From an uncultured Lachnospiraceae bacterium (GTDB taxonomy: Bacteria > Bacillota > Clostridia > Lachnospirales > Lachnospiraceae), in NCBI GenBank assembly GCA_946544235.1, contig CAMNMC010000105.1:1-64000 (forward strand): 64,000 nucleotides of DNA, given 5' to 3'. The translations under genes were made by a program, and so were the position numbers. Under the pieces are notes generated by a model. It ran no database searches. It was not told the DNA's origin and saw only the letters and a list, made by a program, of their open reading frames with translations. Position 1 is the first letter of the stretch. Every line of letters starts with the position of its first letter. This document shows, in pieces, positions 1 through 8,422 of the stretch.

Positions 1-627
1 CTGCCTCCCATCAAGCTCAGCCTTCAGTGCTTCAAGTCCCTTCTTATACTCATCAATAAGATTAAGAGTCCTCTTAAGCTCCTTCTCTTTATCGACTATG
101 CTCCTGTAAGTTGCATCAATATCATCTCTGTTTCTTTCGATATTGGCTATAAGAACACTGGTGTGATCATCTATCTCAGCCATCTTGCTCTCTGTCTTCT
201 CATCAAGCTCATTAAGCCTGGTCGCACCTGTATTATCTATTCCTGCAAGGACCTTATTACCGGCATTCTCAATCTCAATGATCTTGCTCTGTCCTGCATC
301 ATCTATCTTGGAGATATTATCTTCAACCTTCTGATCCATCGTCTGAAGCTTGTTGTTGAACTTCTCCAAGGCCTTCTTATTCTCCTTATCGATCATATCG
401 TTATTACTCTTGATCTTATTTGCGATTTCCTTCTCGATCATCGGCTTAAGGTTTTTTGACTTTCCGCTGATGGATTTATTGATGTAATCATCAACCAATT
501 TATCGATATTCTGCTTTTTGTCATCAGGAAGATCAGTTATCTCCTCTTCTTTTCCATTCATGATAAAACAGCTTGCGATCAGAAATGCAACCGCTATGAT
601 AATAAGAACTATGAGTACTGCTGTCAT
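1..627 (-). CDS. Membrane-anchored coiled-coil protein, 3' end beyond window
   Basis: This open frame is not in the ORF track because its stop lies outside the window. It starts at ATG 627 behind GAGGAG, and 209 codons are visible. The first about 22 residues (MTAVLIVLIIIAVAFLIASC) form one hydrophobic segment ending in Cys, so a membrane anchor is likely. The remainder is highly charged and rich in Lys, Glu, Asp, Ile and Asn with heptad-like spacing, so it should form a long coiled coil. I do not recognise a catalytic domain. In related motile Lachnospiraceae the genes beyond topA-codY are often flagellar, so an accessory role there is possible, but nothing in the visible sequence proves it. 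The frame is certain; the function is unknown. Confidence 0.7.
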   Translation of the reverse strand, partial: MTAVLIVLIIIAVAFLIASCFIMNGKEEEITDLPDDKKQNIDKLVDDYINKSISGKSKNLKPMIEKEIANKIKSNNDMIDKENKKALEKFNNKLQTMDQKVEDNISKIDDAGQSKIIEIENAGNKVLAGIDNTGATRLNELDEKTESKMAEIDDHTSVLIANIERNRDDIDATYRSIVDKEKELKRTLNLIDEYKKGLEALKAELDGRQ

Positions 628-817
628 TTTTCACTTCTCCTCTTAAATCTTATATTTCTTATACTCCGGATGCCGCCGCGCACCCGTTTTTTGCCACAAA
701 TACATTAAAGCATTTTTTAATATATTTTGCCACATTTTTATTATATTTTTTATTATTTCTTCAGAATCCGAAGACCCGATGTATATCATCTCGCAGACTC
801 CGAATAAAACAGCCTCT

Positions 818-1579
818 TTAAATGCCTAACTCTTCAAATATCGCATCATTGATTATGCGGATATAGGTTCCTCTCATACCCTGGGAACGTGACTCGATGA
901 TACCCGCTCCCTCAAGCTTTTTAAGTGCATTTACTATTATGGATCTGGTTATGCGGTATTTTGTTGCAACTCTGCTTGCAACCAGAAGTCCCTCTTTCTT
1001 GTCCATCTCCTTAAATACACAGACCATGGCATCCTTCTCGGAAACGGAAAGCGACTCTGTTGCAGATTTCACCATAATATGCTTTCTTCTCTCGTCCTCA
1101 TCCTCTTCGTAGATGGCTCTCATCATTTCCAGTTCGATAACGGTATTCATATATTCGCTGAATATGATGTCATCCACAGAGAAGGAGTCCTTCTCCCTGT
1201 AAATAAAGGTAGTTCCAAGTCTTTCGCCTGCAAAATCGACAGGCATGACAATAGCTGAAAAATCCTTATCACTCGCCTTCTCGAACCCAAGCGTCATCAG
1301 ATTGACGTTTTCCTTGGTCGACAGAACAGACAGGAATCTTTCATTAAGACTTTCATCAATAACCTCACCGATATTATCGGCAAGGAGCTCATGAATAGCT
1401 TTAAGCTTGTCATTACCGTATATTCCCAGAACCTTACCTTTAAGGCTGACAACCATCACATTGGCATTAAGTATCTCTCCCGCACATTTGCAGATATCAT
1501 TAAATACAACCTTGTACGAAGAATTATTATGCAGGAGCTTATTCAGTTTTCTTGTTTTATCCAGCAGCTGAACGCTCAA
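818..1579 (-). CDS. codY: GTP-sensing global transcriptional repressor CodY
   Basis: CodY is a cytosolic dimer that binds branched-chain amino acids and GTP and represses amino-acid biosynthesis genes, typically including ilv and leu genes like those in this window. The N-terminal half is the GAF effector domain. The C-terminal winged helix carries the family signature ITRSIIVNALKKLEGAGIIE, followed by SRSQGMRGTYI. I place the start at TTG 1579 (MSVQLLDKTRKLN), because GAGGTGATC lies 8 nt upstream and family members begin this way. The track's GTG at 1588 sits inside that ribosome binding site. The product is 253 aa, close to the usual 255-260. A terminator-like hairpin lies just upstream of the start. 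Confidence 0.95.
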   Translation of the reverse strand: MSVQLLDKTRKLNKLLHNNSSYKVVFNDICKCAGEILNANVMVVSLKGKVLGIYGNDKLKAIHELLADNIGEVIDESLNERFLSVLSTKENVNLMTLGFEKASDKDFSAIVMPVDFAGERLGTTFIYREKDSFSVDDIIFSEYMNTVIELEMMRAIYEEDEDERRKHIMVKSATESLSVSEKDAMVCVFKEMDKKEGLLVASRVATKYRITRSIIVNALKKLEGAGIIESRSQGMRGTYIRIINDAIFEELGI

Positions 1580-1610
1580 ACGGATCACCTCATTCTAAAA
1601 TATATGTGCA

Positions 1611-1646
1611 TAAAAAGAGCCAAATGCCGACGCGACCTTTGACTCT
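1611..1646 (-). terminator. Intrinsic terminator-like hairpin between topA and codY
   Basis: On the minus strand AGAGTCAAAGG pairs with the later CATTTGGCTCT, with wobble and one mismatch, and TTTTTATG follows. It lies 66 nt after the topA stop and about 32 nt before the codY TTG. It may end topA transcription, or act as an attenuator in the codY leader, because a promoter-like sequence sits upstream of it. Confidence 0.65.
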
Positions 1647-1665
1647 CTGTTTTATTGACATATAC

Positions 1666-1694
1666 AATTTAACATATCAGAACATGAAAAACAA
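1666..1694 (-). promoter_or_regulatory. codY: Possible codY promoter
   Basis: On the minus strand TTGTTT is followed after 17 nt by TAAATT. The predicted transcript would start near 1659 and run through the hairpin at 1616-1646 before reaching codY. The hexamers are only moderate matches to the housekeeping consensus. Confidence 0.35.
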
Positions 1695-1712
1695 CTTAAT
1701 TGTCAAACAAAT

Positions 1713-3689
1713 TTAATTGTTTTCAGACTTTTTATCACTGGACGGTCTGGTCCATGACATATAATCACATTCAGGGAAATCTATACAGCCATAGAATCTT
1801 CTTCCCTTCTTGGTTCTTCTGACGATCAGATCCTTACCGCACTTAGGACATGCCACTCCTATCTTCTCGAGATAAGGCTTGGTATTCTTGCACTCAGGGA
1901 AGCCAGGGCAGGCAAGGAATTTGCCGTGAGGGCCATATTTAATGACCATCATTCTTCCGCATTCCTCACACTGAGTATCAGAAACCTCATCAGCTATATG
2001 TACATTTTCAAGAACTTTTTCGGCATTTTTAACTGCTATATCAAGATCAGGATAGAAATTCCTGACAACCACCTTCCAGTCGATCACGCCCTCGCCGATA
2101 CTGTCCAGAAGACTTTCCATATTGGCAGTAAACTCTGTATTTATGATAACAGGAAATGCCTTTTCCATGATACCGTTTACAGCCTCACCAAGCTCGGTTA
2201 CATAGAGATTCTTCTCTTCCTTGATGATATATCTGCGGTTCATTATGACAGAAATAGTCGGTGCATAGGTTGAAGGACGGCCGATACCGTTTTCCTCCAT
2301 GGTTCTTACAAGAAGAGCCTCTGTATAATGAGCCGGCGGCTGAGTGAAATGCTGCTTCGGATCAAAATAGTCAAGCTTCAGCACGGTTCCCTTCTGAAGA
2401 GCATCTATACTCTTGTTCTTTATATCCTTTTCCTCACTGTCGGACTTATAAACCTTCATAAAGCCTTCGAAGGAAAGTGCGCTTGTATTTGCCTTGAAGG
2501 ATGCATCTCCTGCTTTAACCGTTACAGCCACAGTTTTATAAACAGCCGGTTTCATCCTGCTGGCGAGAAATCTGTTATAGATAAGCTGATAGAGCCTGAA
2601 GAGATCTCTTGAAACACTGTCCTTAAGATTCTCAGGTTTAATATCTATATTTGTAGGTCTTATAGCCTCGTGGGCATCCTGTATCCTCTTGCCCTTATTT
2701 CCGTCTCTGCTCTCCTCGGCAACATAGTCCGCACCATAGTTAGCAGTGATAAAATCTCTTGCAGCCTTGTCTGCCTCTTCGGAAATTCTGACAGAATCGG
2801 TACGCAGGTAGGTAATGAGACCGATGGTTCCCTTACCCTTGACATCAACACCTTCATAGAGCTCCTGTGCAAGCTTCATGGTCTTGGAGGTTGAAAAATT
2901 AAGTCTTGACGACGCATCCTGCTGAAGTGTACTGGTTGTGAAAGGAAGCGGTGCCTTTCTGGTCCTTGTTCCCTCCTTAACCTCACTTACCAGAAATTCT
3001 GCCTTGCCGGCATCCTGCATTATCCTGTCAGCCTCTTCCTTTGAAGCGATATCTCCGGAATAATGAAAAGCTATACTGCTCTTTGATCCCGGAACCTCGA
3101 GAAGACTGTCAAGTGTCCAGTATTCTTCAGGAACAAATGCATTTATCTCATTTTCCCTGTCACATATCATCTTAAGCGCTGCAGACTGTACACGACCTGC
3201 CGAAAGCCCTCTCTTAACCTTCTGCCAGAGAAGCGGACTTATCTCATAACCAACAAGTCTGTCAAGAACACGTCTTGCCTGCTGAGCATCAACAAGACTC
3301 ATATCTATCTCACGCGCATTTTTGATTGATTCCTTAACCGCACTCTTAGTGATCTCGTTGAAGGTAATTCTTTTATATTTCTTATCCTCAAGCTTAAGTG
3401 CGATTGCCAGATGATATGAAATAGCCTCTCCTTCACGGTCAGGGTCAGTTGCGAGATATATCTTATCTGCTTTCTTAACCTCTTTACGAAGCGCAGCAAG
3501 AACATCACCCTTACCCCTTATGGTGATGTACTGTGGTTCGAAATCATTTTCGATATCTATACCCATTTTACTCTTCGGAAGATCCCTTACATGGCCGTAT
3601 GAAGCTATGACCTCGTAGTCCTTTCCGAGAAACTTTTTTATTGTTTTTGCCTTAGCCGGTGACTCGACTATAACAAGATTTTTTGCCAT
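1713..3689 (-). CDS. topA: DNA topoisomerase I (type IA)
   Basis: This enzyme relaxes negatively supercoiled DNA through a transient 5'-phosphotyrosine bond. The start is ATG 3689 (MAKNLVIVESPAKAKTI) behind GAGGGG; the track's 22 extra residues lack a ribosome site and are discarded, giving 658 aa. The N-terminal Toprim fold carries the acidic metal motif TDPDREGEA at about residues 81-89. The active-site tyrosine is in ITYLRTDS at about residue 294. The C-terminus has two complete four-cysteine zinc ribbons, beginning CEECG and CPKCG. Placement beside dprA/comM and codY is common in Clostridia. It has its own promoter at 3786-3814. Confidence 0.97.
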   Translation of the reverse strand: MAKNLVIVESPAKAKTIKKFLGKDYEVIASYGHVRDLPKSKMGIDIENDFEPQYITIRGKGDVLAALRKEVKKADKIYLATDPDREGEAISYHLAIALKLEDKKYKRITFNEITKSAVKESIKNAREIDMSLVDAQQARRVLDRLVGYEISPLLWQKVKRGLSAGRVQSAALKMICDRENEINAFVPEEYWTLDSLLEVPGSKSSIAFHYSGDIASKEEADRIMQDAGKAEFLVSEVKEGTRTRKAPLPFTTSTLQQDASSRLNFSTSKTMKLAQELYEGVDVKGKGTIGLITYLRTDSVRISEEADKAARDFITANYGADYVAEESRDGNKGKRIQDAHEAIRPTNIDIKPENLKDSVSRDLFRLYQLIYNRFLASRMKPAVYKTVAVTVKAGDASFKANTSALSFEGFMKVYKSDSEEKDIKNKSIDALQKGTVLKLDYFDPKQHFTQPPAHYTEALLVRTMEENGIGRPSTYAPTISVIMNRRYIIKEEKNLYVTELGEAVNGIMEKAFPVIINTEFTANMESLLDSIGEGVIDWKVVVRNFYPDLDIAVKNAEKVLENVHIADEVSDTQCEECGRMMVIKYGPHGKFLACPGFPECKNTKPYLEKIGVACPKCGKDLIVRRTKKGRRFYGCIDFPECDYMSWTRPSSDKKSENN

Positions 3690-3785
3690 TATCCAAACCC
3701 CTCTATGATTAAAAATCCTTGTAAAATATGCTGTTATAAATACTTCCGGCACCACATAGTGCCTTTCCCTTCGTTACGATTGCAT

Positions 3786-3814
3786 AATATACAACAAATT
3801 TTTTCATAATGCAA
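3786..3814 (-). promoter_or_regulatory. topA: topA promoter
   Basis: On the minus strand TTGCAT and TATATT are separated by exactly 17 nt, about 95 nt upstream of the topA start. Both hexamers are good matches to the sigma-A consensus. Confidence 0.65.
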
Positions 3815-3855
3815 GAGAGTTTTTTCTATATTATATATCAGCCTGCCACCATCTG

Positions 3856-3890
3856 CCTGTCATCTAAGCTGATTGACACATGATGACAGG
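3856..3890 (-). repeat. Inverted repeat after dprA
   Basis: CCTGTCATC and GATGACAGG form a perfect 9-bp stem with a 17-nt loop, 12 nt past the dprA stop. There is no U-run on the minus strand, so it is at best a weak terminator or a 3'-end stabilising hairpin. Confidence 0.5.
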
Positions 3891-3902
3891 TCAGGTTTTT
3901 GA

Positions 3903-5114
3903 TCAGCGAATCGTCCTTTGATAGTAGCCTCTTTCGACTTCTGCTATAAGTCCCAGACTCTTCAGTTTTATCAGTCCTGCAATACACATAGCCAGTCCTA
4001 TCCCCGACATTTTAACTATATCATCGATAAAAATCGGATCACTTGAAATGCACTCATAAATCTTCTCTTCAGCCACACTAAACTGTGTAAGCAGTCCTCT
4101 TTCACAGATTCTTCCTCCGGACGTATTATCGCCGGTATAATTATTTGTCACTTTATTTCTTCTACTGCCGGACACAGCTCCGGTCAGACTTTCTTTCTTT
4201 TCTTTATTCGCACAGTGTTGTTCATATTGCGATACTCCCATCAGATCTTCAAGGATCACATCCACATCATCAACCAGAGTTGCACCATTCCTGATAAGCC
4301 TGTTGGTCCCTGCACTCAGCGGATCGTTCAGCCTTCCCGGAACGGCATATATATTTCTCCCCTGAAGGAGAGCCTGATCTGCAGTTATGAGAGACCCGCT
4401 TCTCTCGCGTGCTTCAACAACTATCGTTCCCTGACACAAACCGCTTATGATACGGTTACGTAGTGGAAAATTATAGGCAAACGACGGTATATCAAGTCCA
4501 TTCTCGGAGATCACCAGATGCTCCTCATACATTTTTCTGTAAAGAAGCTCATTCCCCTTCGGGTAAATATAGTTGATCCCGCAGCCCGATACTCCTATGG
4601 TCTTACCGCCGCCTTTGATCGCGCCTTTATGTGAAGCAGTATCTATGCCATACGCAAGGCCGCTCACAACGACCACCCCTGCCTTAGCCAGCCCTGATGC
4701 AATATGCTGAGCCGCCTCTCTTCCATATTCGGTAGCCTGTCTGGAGCCGACCATGGCGATCATATATGGCATGTTTAAGATATCAGGCTGACCCTTATAG
4801 AAAATAATCCTTGGCGGATCAATGATCGACTTAAGTCTCTCCGGATATTCCGGATCATCAAGCATGATATATCCATAGCCTTCTTCCTTAATCCTCTCTT
4901 TATATCTATACACTCTTTCCTCAATATCATCTCCACTGAGGAGCTGTCCGAGCTTTTCCGCCATATTTCCCGTTATAAGAAGCTTAAACTCCTCCGCGTC
5001 CGCTTTGCATACCGCCCGGGCACTGCCAAAATGCTCTATAAGCGTAGATAAACTGACCGTTCCGAGTTCATTTATCCCCGCCAGAAACAGCAGATAATCG
5101 CGTTCCGTTATCAT
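3903..5114 (-). CDS. dprA: DNA-processing protein DprA/Smf
   Basis: DprA binds incoming single-stranded DNA during transformation and loads RecA. The 403-aa protein has an N-terminal helical domain (about residues 1-100), then the Rossmann-like DprA core with MVGSRQATEYG (about 121-131) and SGLAYGIDTASH (about 151-162). It ends with a small winged-helix-like domain (about 345-400). A poorly conserved linker rich in Asn, Lys and Gly precedes that last domain. The start ATG overlaps the comM stop in an ATGA arrangement, so the two genes are translationally coupled. Only part of a competence set is visible here, so transformability cannot be concluded. Confidence 0.95.
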   Translation of the reverse strand: MITERDYLLFLAGINELGTVSLSTLIEHFGSARAVCKADAEEFKLLITGNMAEKLGQLLSGDDIEERVYRYKERIKEEGYGYIMLDDPEYPERLKSIIDPPRIIFYKGQPDILNMPYMIAMVGSRQATEYGREAAQHIASGLAKAGVVVVSGLAYGIDTASHKGAIKGGGKTIGVSGCGINYIYPKGNELLYRKMYEEHLVISENGLDIPSFAYNFPLRNRIISGLCQGTIVVEARERSGSLITADQALLQGRNIYAVPGRLNDPLSAGTNRLIRNGATLVDDVDVILEDLMGVSQYEQHCANKEKKESLTGAVSGSRRNKVTNNYTGDNTSGGRICERGLLTQFSVAEEKIYECISSDPIFIDDIVKMSGIGLAMCIAGLIKLKSLGLIAEVERGYYQRTIR

Positions 5115-6673
5115 ATATCATCACCCGTCCTTTCCTCCATGGCTGTATTACGATAAAACATCGCTTCATAGACATCCTCTTCACTTATTTCCTCATGATC
5201 ATTAAGATCTGCCACTGTTCTGGCAAGCTTCTTTATTCGGAAATACCCTCTCGCCGAAAGCTGAGATTTCTCAAATTCGTTTTTAAGGAGTCGCTCGCCG
5301 GAGGATGCTATGTGAATGTATTTTCCCAGAAGCTCCTGACGCAGTTCGGAATTATAATTAAACTGTTCATCTCTGTATCGGTAAAGCTGACGTTCTCTGG
5401 CGGCAAGTATCATATTTCTCATCTCCCCGGATGAAAGTGTCGGAGTATCATCCGAAAGAGCACTGTACGGAACCGGACGGACAAGCAGCCTGATATCTAT
5501 TCTGTCCATTATAGGAAAGCTTATCTTATTCCTGAAGGCTCTGATCTCACGCTCCGAACAGTGGCACAGCCTTCTGTCGGGATAATGTCCGCACGGACAT
5601 GGATTACTCGCAGCAACCAGCATGAATTCAGCAGGAAAATCATAGACAGCGTGCAGCCTCGAGATTGTGACCCTCTTATCCTCCATCGGCTGACGCAGGC
5701 ATTCTATAACATTCTTTTTATACTCGGGAAGCTCATCCAGAAAGAGCACTCCCCTGTGTGAGAGGCTCACCTCGCCGGGCTTCGGCACAATGCCTCCGCC
5801 CATAAGTGCAGTCGAAGTGACAGTGTGATGAGGGCTTCTGAAGGGTCTCCTTGAGATAAGTCCTTCCGTATTTTTAGTCAGTCCTGCGATACTGTATATC
5901 TTTGTAAGCTCAATACTCTCATCAAAACCGAGGGGCGGCATGATTCCCGGAATACATTTGGCAATCATGGATTTACCCGAACCTGCCGCGCCATTCATAA
6001 GTATATTATGGAAGCCCGACACAGCCAGCATAACTCCTCTCTTCATACTGTCCTGCCCTTTGACTGAAAGCATGTCATGTTCTGCCCGAAGCTGCCTGCT
6101 TGCGTTATCATCAGGGGTGTTCATCGTTACCCCGCCCTTTCTGATAATAACCGCATCCTTTTTTCCTTCACACAGATAGTCCACCAGCGCTGCTATATCA
6201 TCCATACCAAATATGGTTATACCTTCTACGAGAGCCGCCTCACTAATATTTCCGCAAGGCAGGATTACTTTTTTTATCCCTTGCTTTGAGGCATAGTGAA
6301 CTATTGGAAGAACGCCCTCTACAGGCTTGATCTCGCCTGAAAGTCCCAGTTCTCCCAGAATAATAGTGTTTTCAAGTTTGTTTTCGGGAATGATCTGCAT
6401 CGAAACAAGAATAGCTGATGCTATTGCCAGATCATAGACTGCTCCGTCCTTTTTTACATCTGCCGGCGATAGATTAACGGTTATCCTGCTGGCCGGAAGG
6501 ACAAAGCCTGAATTTTTGAGCGCGGTTCTCACTCTCTCACCCGACTCCCTGACAGATGATGCAAGGTAGCCCACAAGAGACAGAACCGGCAGTCCGGGAC
6601 TAATGTCTGCTTCAACATTTACCAGCATCCCATCAATACCGAGTGTCATACCACTGATTACTTTACTGTACAT
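5111..6673 (-). CDS. comM: YifB/ComM family Mg-chelatase-like AAA+ ATPase
   Basis: ComM is an AAA+ helicase-like protein that, in characterised bacteria, promotes branch migration during natural transformation. The start is ATG 6673 (MYSKVISGMTLGIDG) behind AAGGAG; the 49-residue extension in the track covers the promoter region and is rejected. The length of 520 aa matches the family. The N-terminal domain has the Lon-protease-like fold typical of YifB. Walker A is NGAAGSGKS at about residues 227-235, followed by the Walker B LFLDELPEY and the C-terminal magnesium-chelatase helical domain. It is transcribed ahead of dprA with a 4-nt overlap. Confidence 0.95.
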   Translation of the reverse strand: MYSKVISGMTLGIDGMLVNVEADISPGLPVLSLVGYLASSVRESGERVRTALKNSGFVLPASRITVNLSPADVKKDGAVYDLAIASAILVSMQIIPENKLENTIILGELGLSGEIKPVEGVLPIVHYASKQGIKKVILPCGNISEAALVEGITIFGMDDIAALVDYLCEGKKDAVIIRKGGVTMNTPDDNASRQLRAEHDMLSVKGQDSMKRGVMLAVSGFHNILMNGAAGSGKSMIAKCIPGIMPPLGFDESIELTKIYSIAGLTKNTEGLISRRPFRSPHHTVTSTALMGGGIVPKPGEVSLSHRGVLFLDELPEYKKNVIECLRQPMEDKRVTISRLHAVYDFPAEFMLVAASNPCPCGHYPDRRLCHCSEREIRAFRNKISFPIMDRIDIRLLVRPVPYSALSDDTPTLSSGEMRNMILAARERQLYRYRDEQFNYNSELRQELLGKYIHIASSGERLLKNEFEKSQLSARGYFRIKKLARTVADLNDHEEISEEDVYEAMFYRNTAMEERTGDDI

Positions 6674-6720
6674 TTTTTCTCCTTCCGCCTCTCCGGTGCA
6701 GTGAAGAAAAATGTATTTAA

Positions 6721-6749
6721 AATATAACAGAAAAAACAAAAAAGAGCAA
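6721..6749 (-). promoter_or_regulatory. comM: comM-dprA promoter with extended -10
   Basis: On the minus strand TTGCTC and TATATT are 17 nt apart, and TG plus one base precedes TATATT (extended -10). It lies about 48 nt from the comM start and overlaps the T-run of the terminator at 6731-6797. Confidence 0.55.
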
Positions 6750-6797
6750 ATCGGGAAGGTCGCAGTTTTGTGGCGCAACAAACCGAAGCTCTTTTTT
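6731..6797 (-). terminator. Intrinsic terminator after flavin reductase gene
   Basis: On the minus strand AAAAAAGAGC pairs with GCTCTTTTTT. Inside are the smaller pairs TCGG/CCGA and TTTGT/ACAAA, and TTTTTTGTTTTTTC follows. It closes the G3E-flavin reductase unit. The A-run on the other side makes it potentially bidirectional. Confidence 0.75.
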
Positions 6798-6845
6798 ATT
6801 ATCTGATTACCATCTGCCATAATCTTAACAGATGTAAAGTTTAAA

Positions 6846-7409
6846 TTATCGTTTTCTCACAGAGTATCCGAACGAACCCAGCTTCTCGCCCAGTGTGAAA
6901 TACTCACCATGCGAGTAAACCATAAGCCCTGAGGCATTCAGGTCGAATTTACCTGTTTCATCCATAAACTCATTACTTGCAGATACCGAAACGACCTCTG
7001 CGATGAACATATCATGCGAACCGAGCGGTATTATCTCCTTAACCTTGCAGGCGATGCAAAGAGGGCTCTCATCAATTCCCGGACATGACACACCCTTTAC
7101 TTCGACCGGTGTAAGCTTCATCTCAGCAAATTTATCAGTATCCTTTCCGGACTTCACTCCGCAATAATCGGTTGCGAAGGTGAGTTTATCATTTACAAGA
7201 TTGATAACAAACTCTCCGGTTTCTTTGATTATATCATATGAATATCTTGACGGACGGATTGATATGCTGACCATTGCAGGGTCTGAACATATGGTTCCCG
7301 CCCAGGCTATTGTAAGGGCATTTGGCTTCTCGCCCGGTCTCCGGCAGCTTACAAGAACCGCAGGGAGCGGGTAGAGCATGTTGCCCGGCTTAAATTCTGC
7401 TCTGGACAT
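6846..7409 (-). CDS. Flavin reductase-like (FMN-binding split barrel) protein
   Basis: The protein has the DIM6/NTAB flavin reductase fold, which binds FMN and usually reduces it or passes electrons from NAD(P)H. The recognisable pattern is PLPAVLVSCRRPGEKPNALT near the N-terminus, then WAGTICSDPAMVSISIRPSRYS, a mid-domain GVKSGKDTDKF motif, and the FIAEVV strand. The start is ATG 7409 (MSRAEFKPGNM) with AGAGAGGA upstream; the TTG at 7454 in the track overlaps the preceding gene and has no ribosome site. The product is 187 aa. It is the last gene after two G3E GTPases, which suggests a shared role in metal or redox handling, but the substrate is not readable from sequence. Confidence 0.85.
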   Translation of the reverse strand: MSRAEFKPGNMLYPLPAVLVSCRRPGEKPNALTIAWAGTICSDPAMVSISIRPSRYSYDIIKETGEFVINLVNDKLTFATDYCGVKSGKDTDKFAEMKLTPVEVKGVSCPGIDESPLCIACKVKEIIPLGSHDMFIAEVVSVSASNEFMDETGKFDLNASGLMVYSHGEYFTLGEKLGSFGYSVRKR

Positions 7410-7450
7410 ATATCCTCTCTTTCTATTCCCACGCCTCGTCTCACTTAATA

Positions 7451-8401
7451 TCAATAATTAAAGTATACCAGTTCCTCACTGGCCGGAGATGTCTTCGAAA
7501 CACTGTCGGCGTAGATTACAGGGCCGTCGCCCTCGAATTCAGGATAGAATTCTTTCTCGATCGTACCTTCAACGATAACCCAGTCGCGGTCCTTCAGAGA
7601 CTTAGCGCCGCCATAGTAGCACTTAAAGCCTACAAAGGCAACATCCGCTGCACAGCAGGTCATTGCGAAACGGCCCGGAACAAATTCATTTGCGCCGTAG
7701 GTGCTTGGCTTATGAACCATTGCCTTGAATTTGATCTTCTTGCCGAGATATTTGTCAGGATTATCTGCAGCATCGATGTAGAACAGACCAAAATCCTCCT
7801 CATCAAAGGTGATGAGCGGACCATCCGTATCGAAAGGAAGCTCAGCCTCCTCCTCGTCAGCATCAGCGACACCGTCTTTGTTTTCAAATATAACCTGAGC
7901 ACGTCTGTTTACAGCTCTTATACTTCTTCTGTATTCAGCCTTCTTGGTATTCTCATCACAGCGATTGAAGATGATCATATCGGCATTCTTAAGCTGATCC
8001 ATGATGATCTTCTTCATGTTACTGATATAAACATCAAAGGTCGATGCATCCACGAAAGAAAGCACCTGAACAACTGTCCAGCCCTTTGGAACACGGATAT
8101 TAAATATCCTGTCAAGCTCCCACATGCCGTTGTACTCGATCATAACCAGCTCCGGCTTAACCCTCGCACTGATATTAAGGAGATTCTCGGCATTCAGAGT
8201 TTCCTCGGTGATGAACTCGACAAATATATTCTTCTTTGCCAGAGCTTCGATATCATATTCTTCCTCTCCGTCCTCGCAGACAAGGAGAAGTGTTTTCTGT
8301 CCGTCAGTAAATGAACGGTCTATCAGAGTTTCCTTGGCAAATCTGGTCTTGCCGCTGCCAAGAAAGCCCATAAATACATAAACAGGAATTTCCTTATTCA
8401 T
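7451..8401 (-). CDS. G3E-like GTPase with C-terminal TIGR03943/DUF1980-like domain
   Basis: The N-terminal part is a CobW/G3E-type P-loop GTPase with GFLGSGKT at residues 12-19 and a guanine-specificity-like FNRCDE. It lacks the CxCC metal motif of its neighbour. The C-terminal third (about 205-316) resembles the OB-like domain of the TIGR03943 (DUF1980) family, with the stretch FVPGRFAMTCCAADVAFVGF and a WVIVEGTIE strand. The start is ATG 8401 (MNKEIPVYVF) after GTGAGGA, giving 316 aa. A metal-trafficking role is inferred from the two domain families; the metal is unknown. It lies 21 nt downstream of the His-rich CobW gene, clearly one operon. Confidence 0.75.
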   Translation of the reverse strand: MNKEIPVYVFMGFLGSGKTRFAKETLIDRSFTDGQKTLLLVCEDGEEEYDIEALAKKNIFVEFITEETLNAENLLNISARVKPELVMIEYNGMWELDRIFNIRVPKGWTVVQVLSFVDASTFDVYISNMKKIIMDQLKNADMIIFNRCDENTKKAEYRRSIRAVNRRAQVIFENKDGVADADEEEAELPFDTDGPLITFDEEDFGLFYIDAADNPDKYLGKKIKFKAMVHKPSTYGANEFVPGRFAMTCCAADVAFVGFKCYYGGAKSLKDRDWVIVEGTIEKEFYPEFEGDGPVIYADSVSKTSPASEELVYFNY

Positions 8402-8422
8402 ATTTTTCCTCACATTATAATA

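Noticed and set aside
628-817. Sigma-54-like promoter upstream of the coiled-coil gene
   Set aside because: TGGCA and GC elements are present, but the spacing between GG and GC is 12 or more instead of 10.
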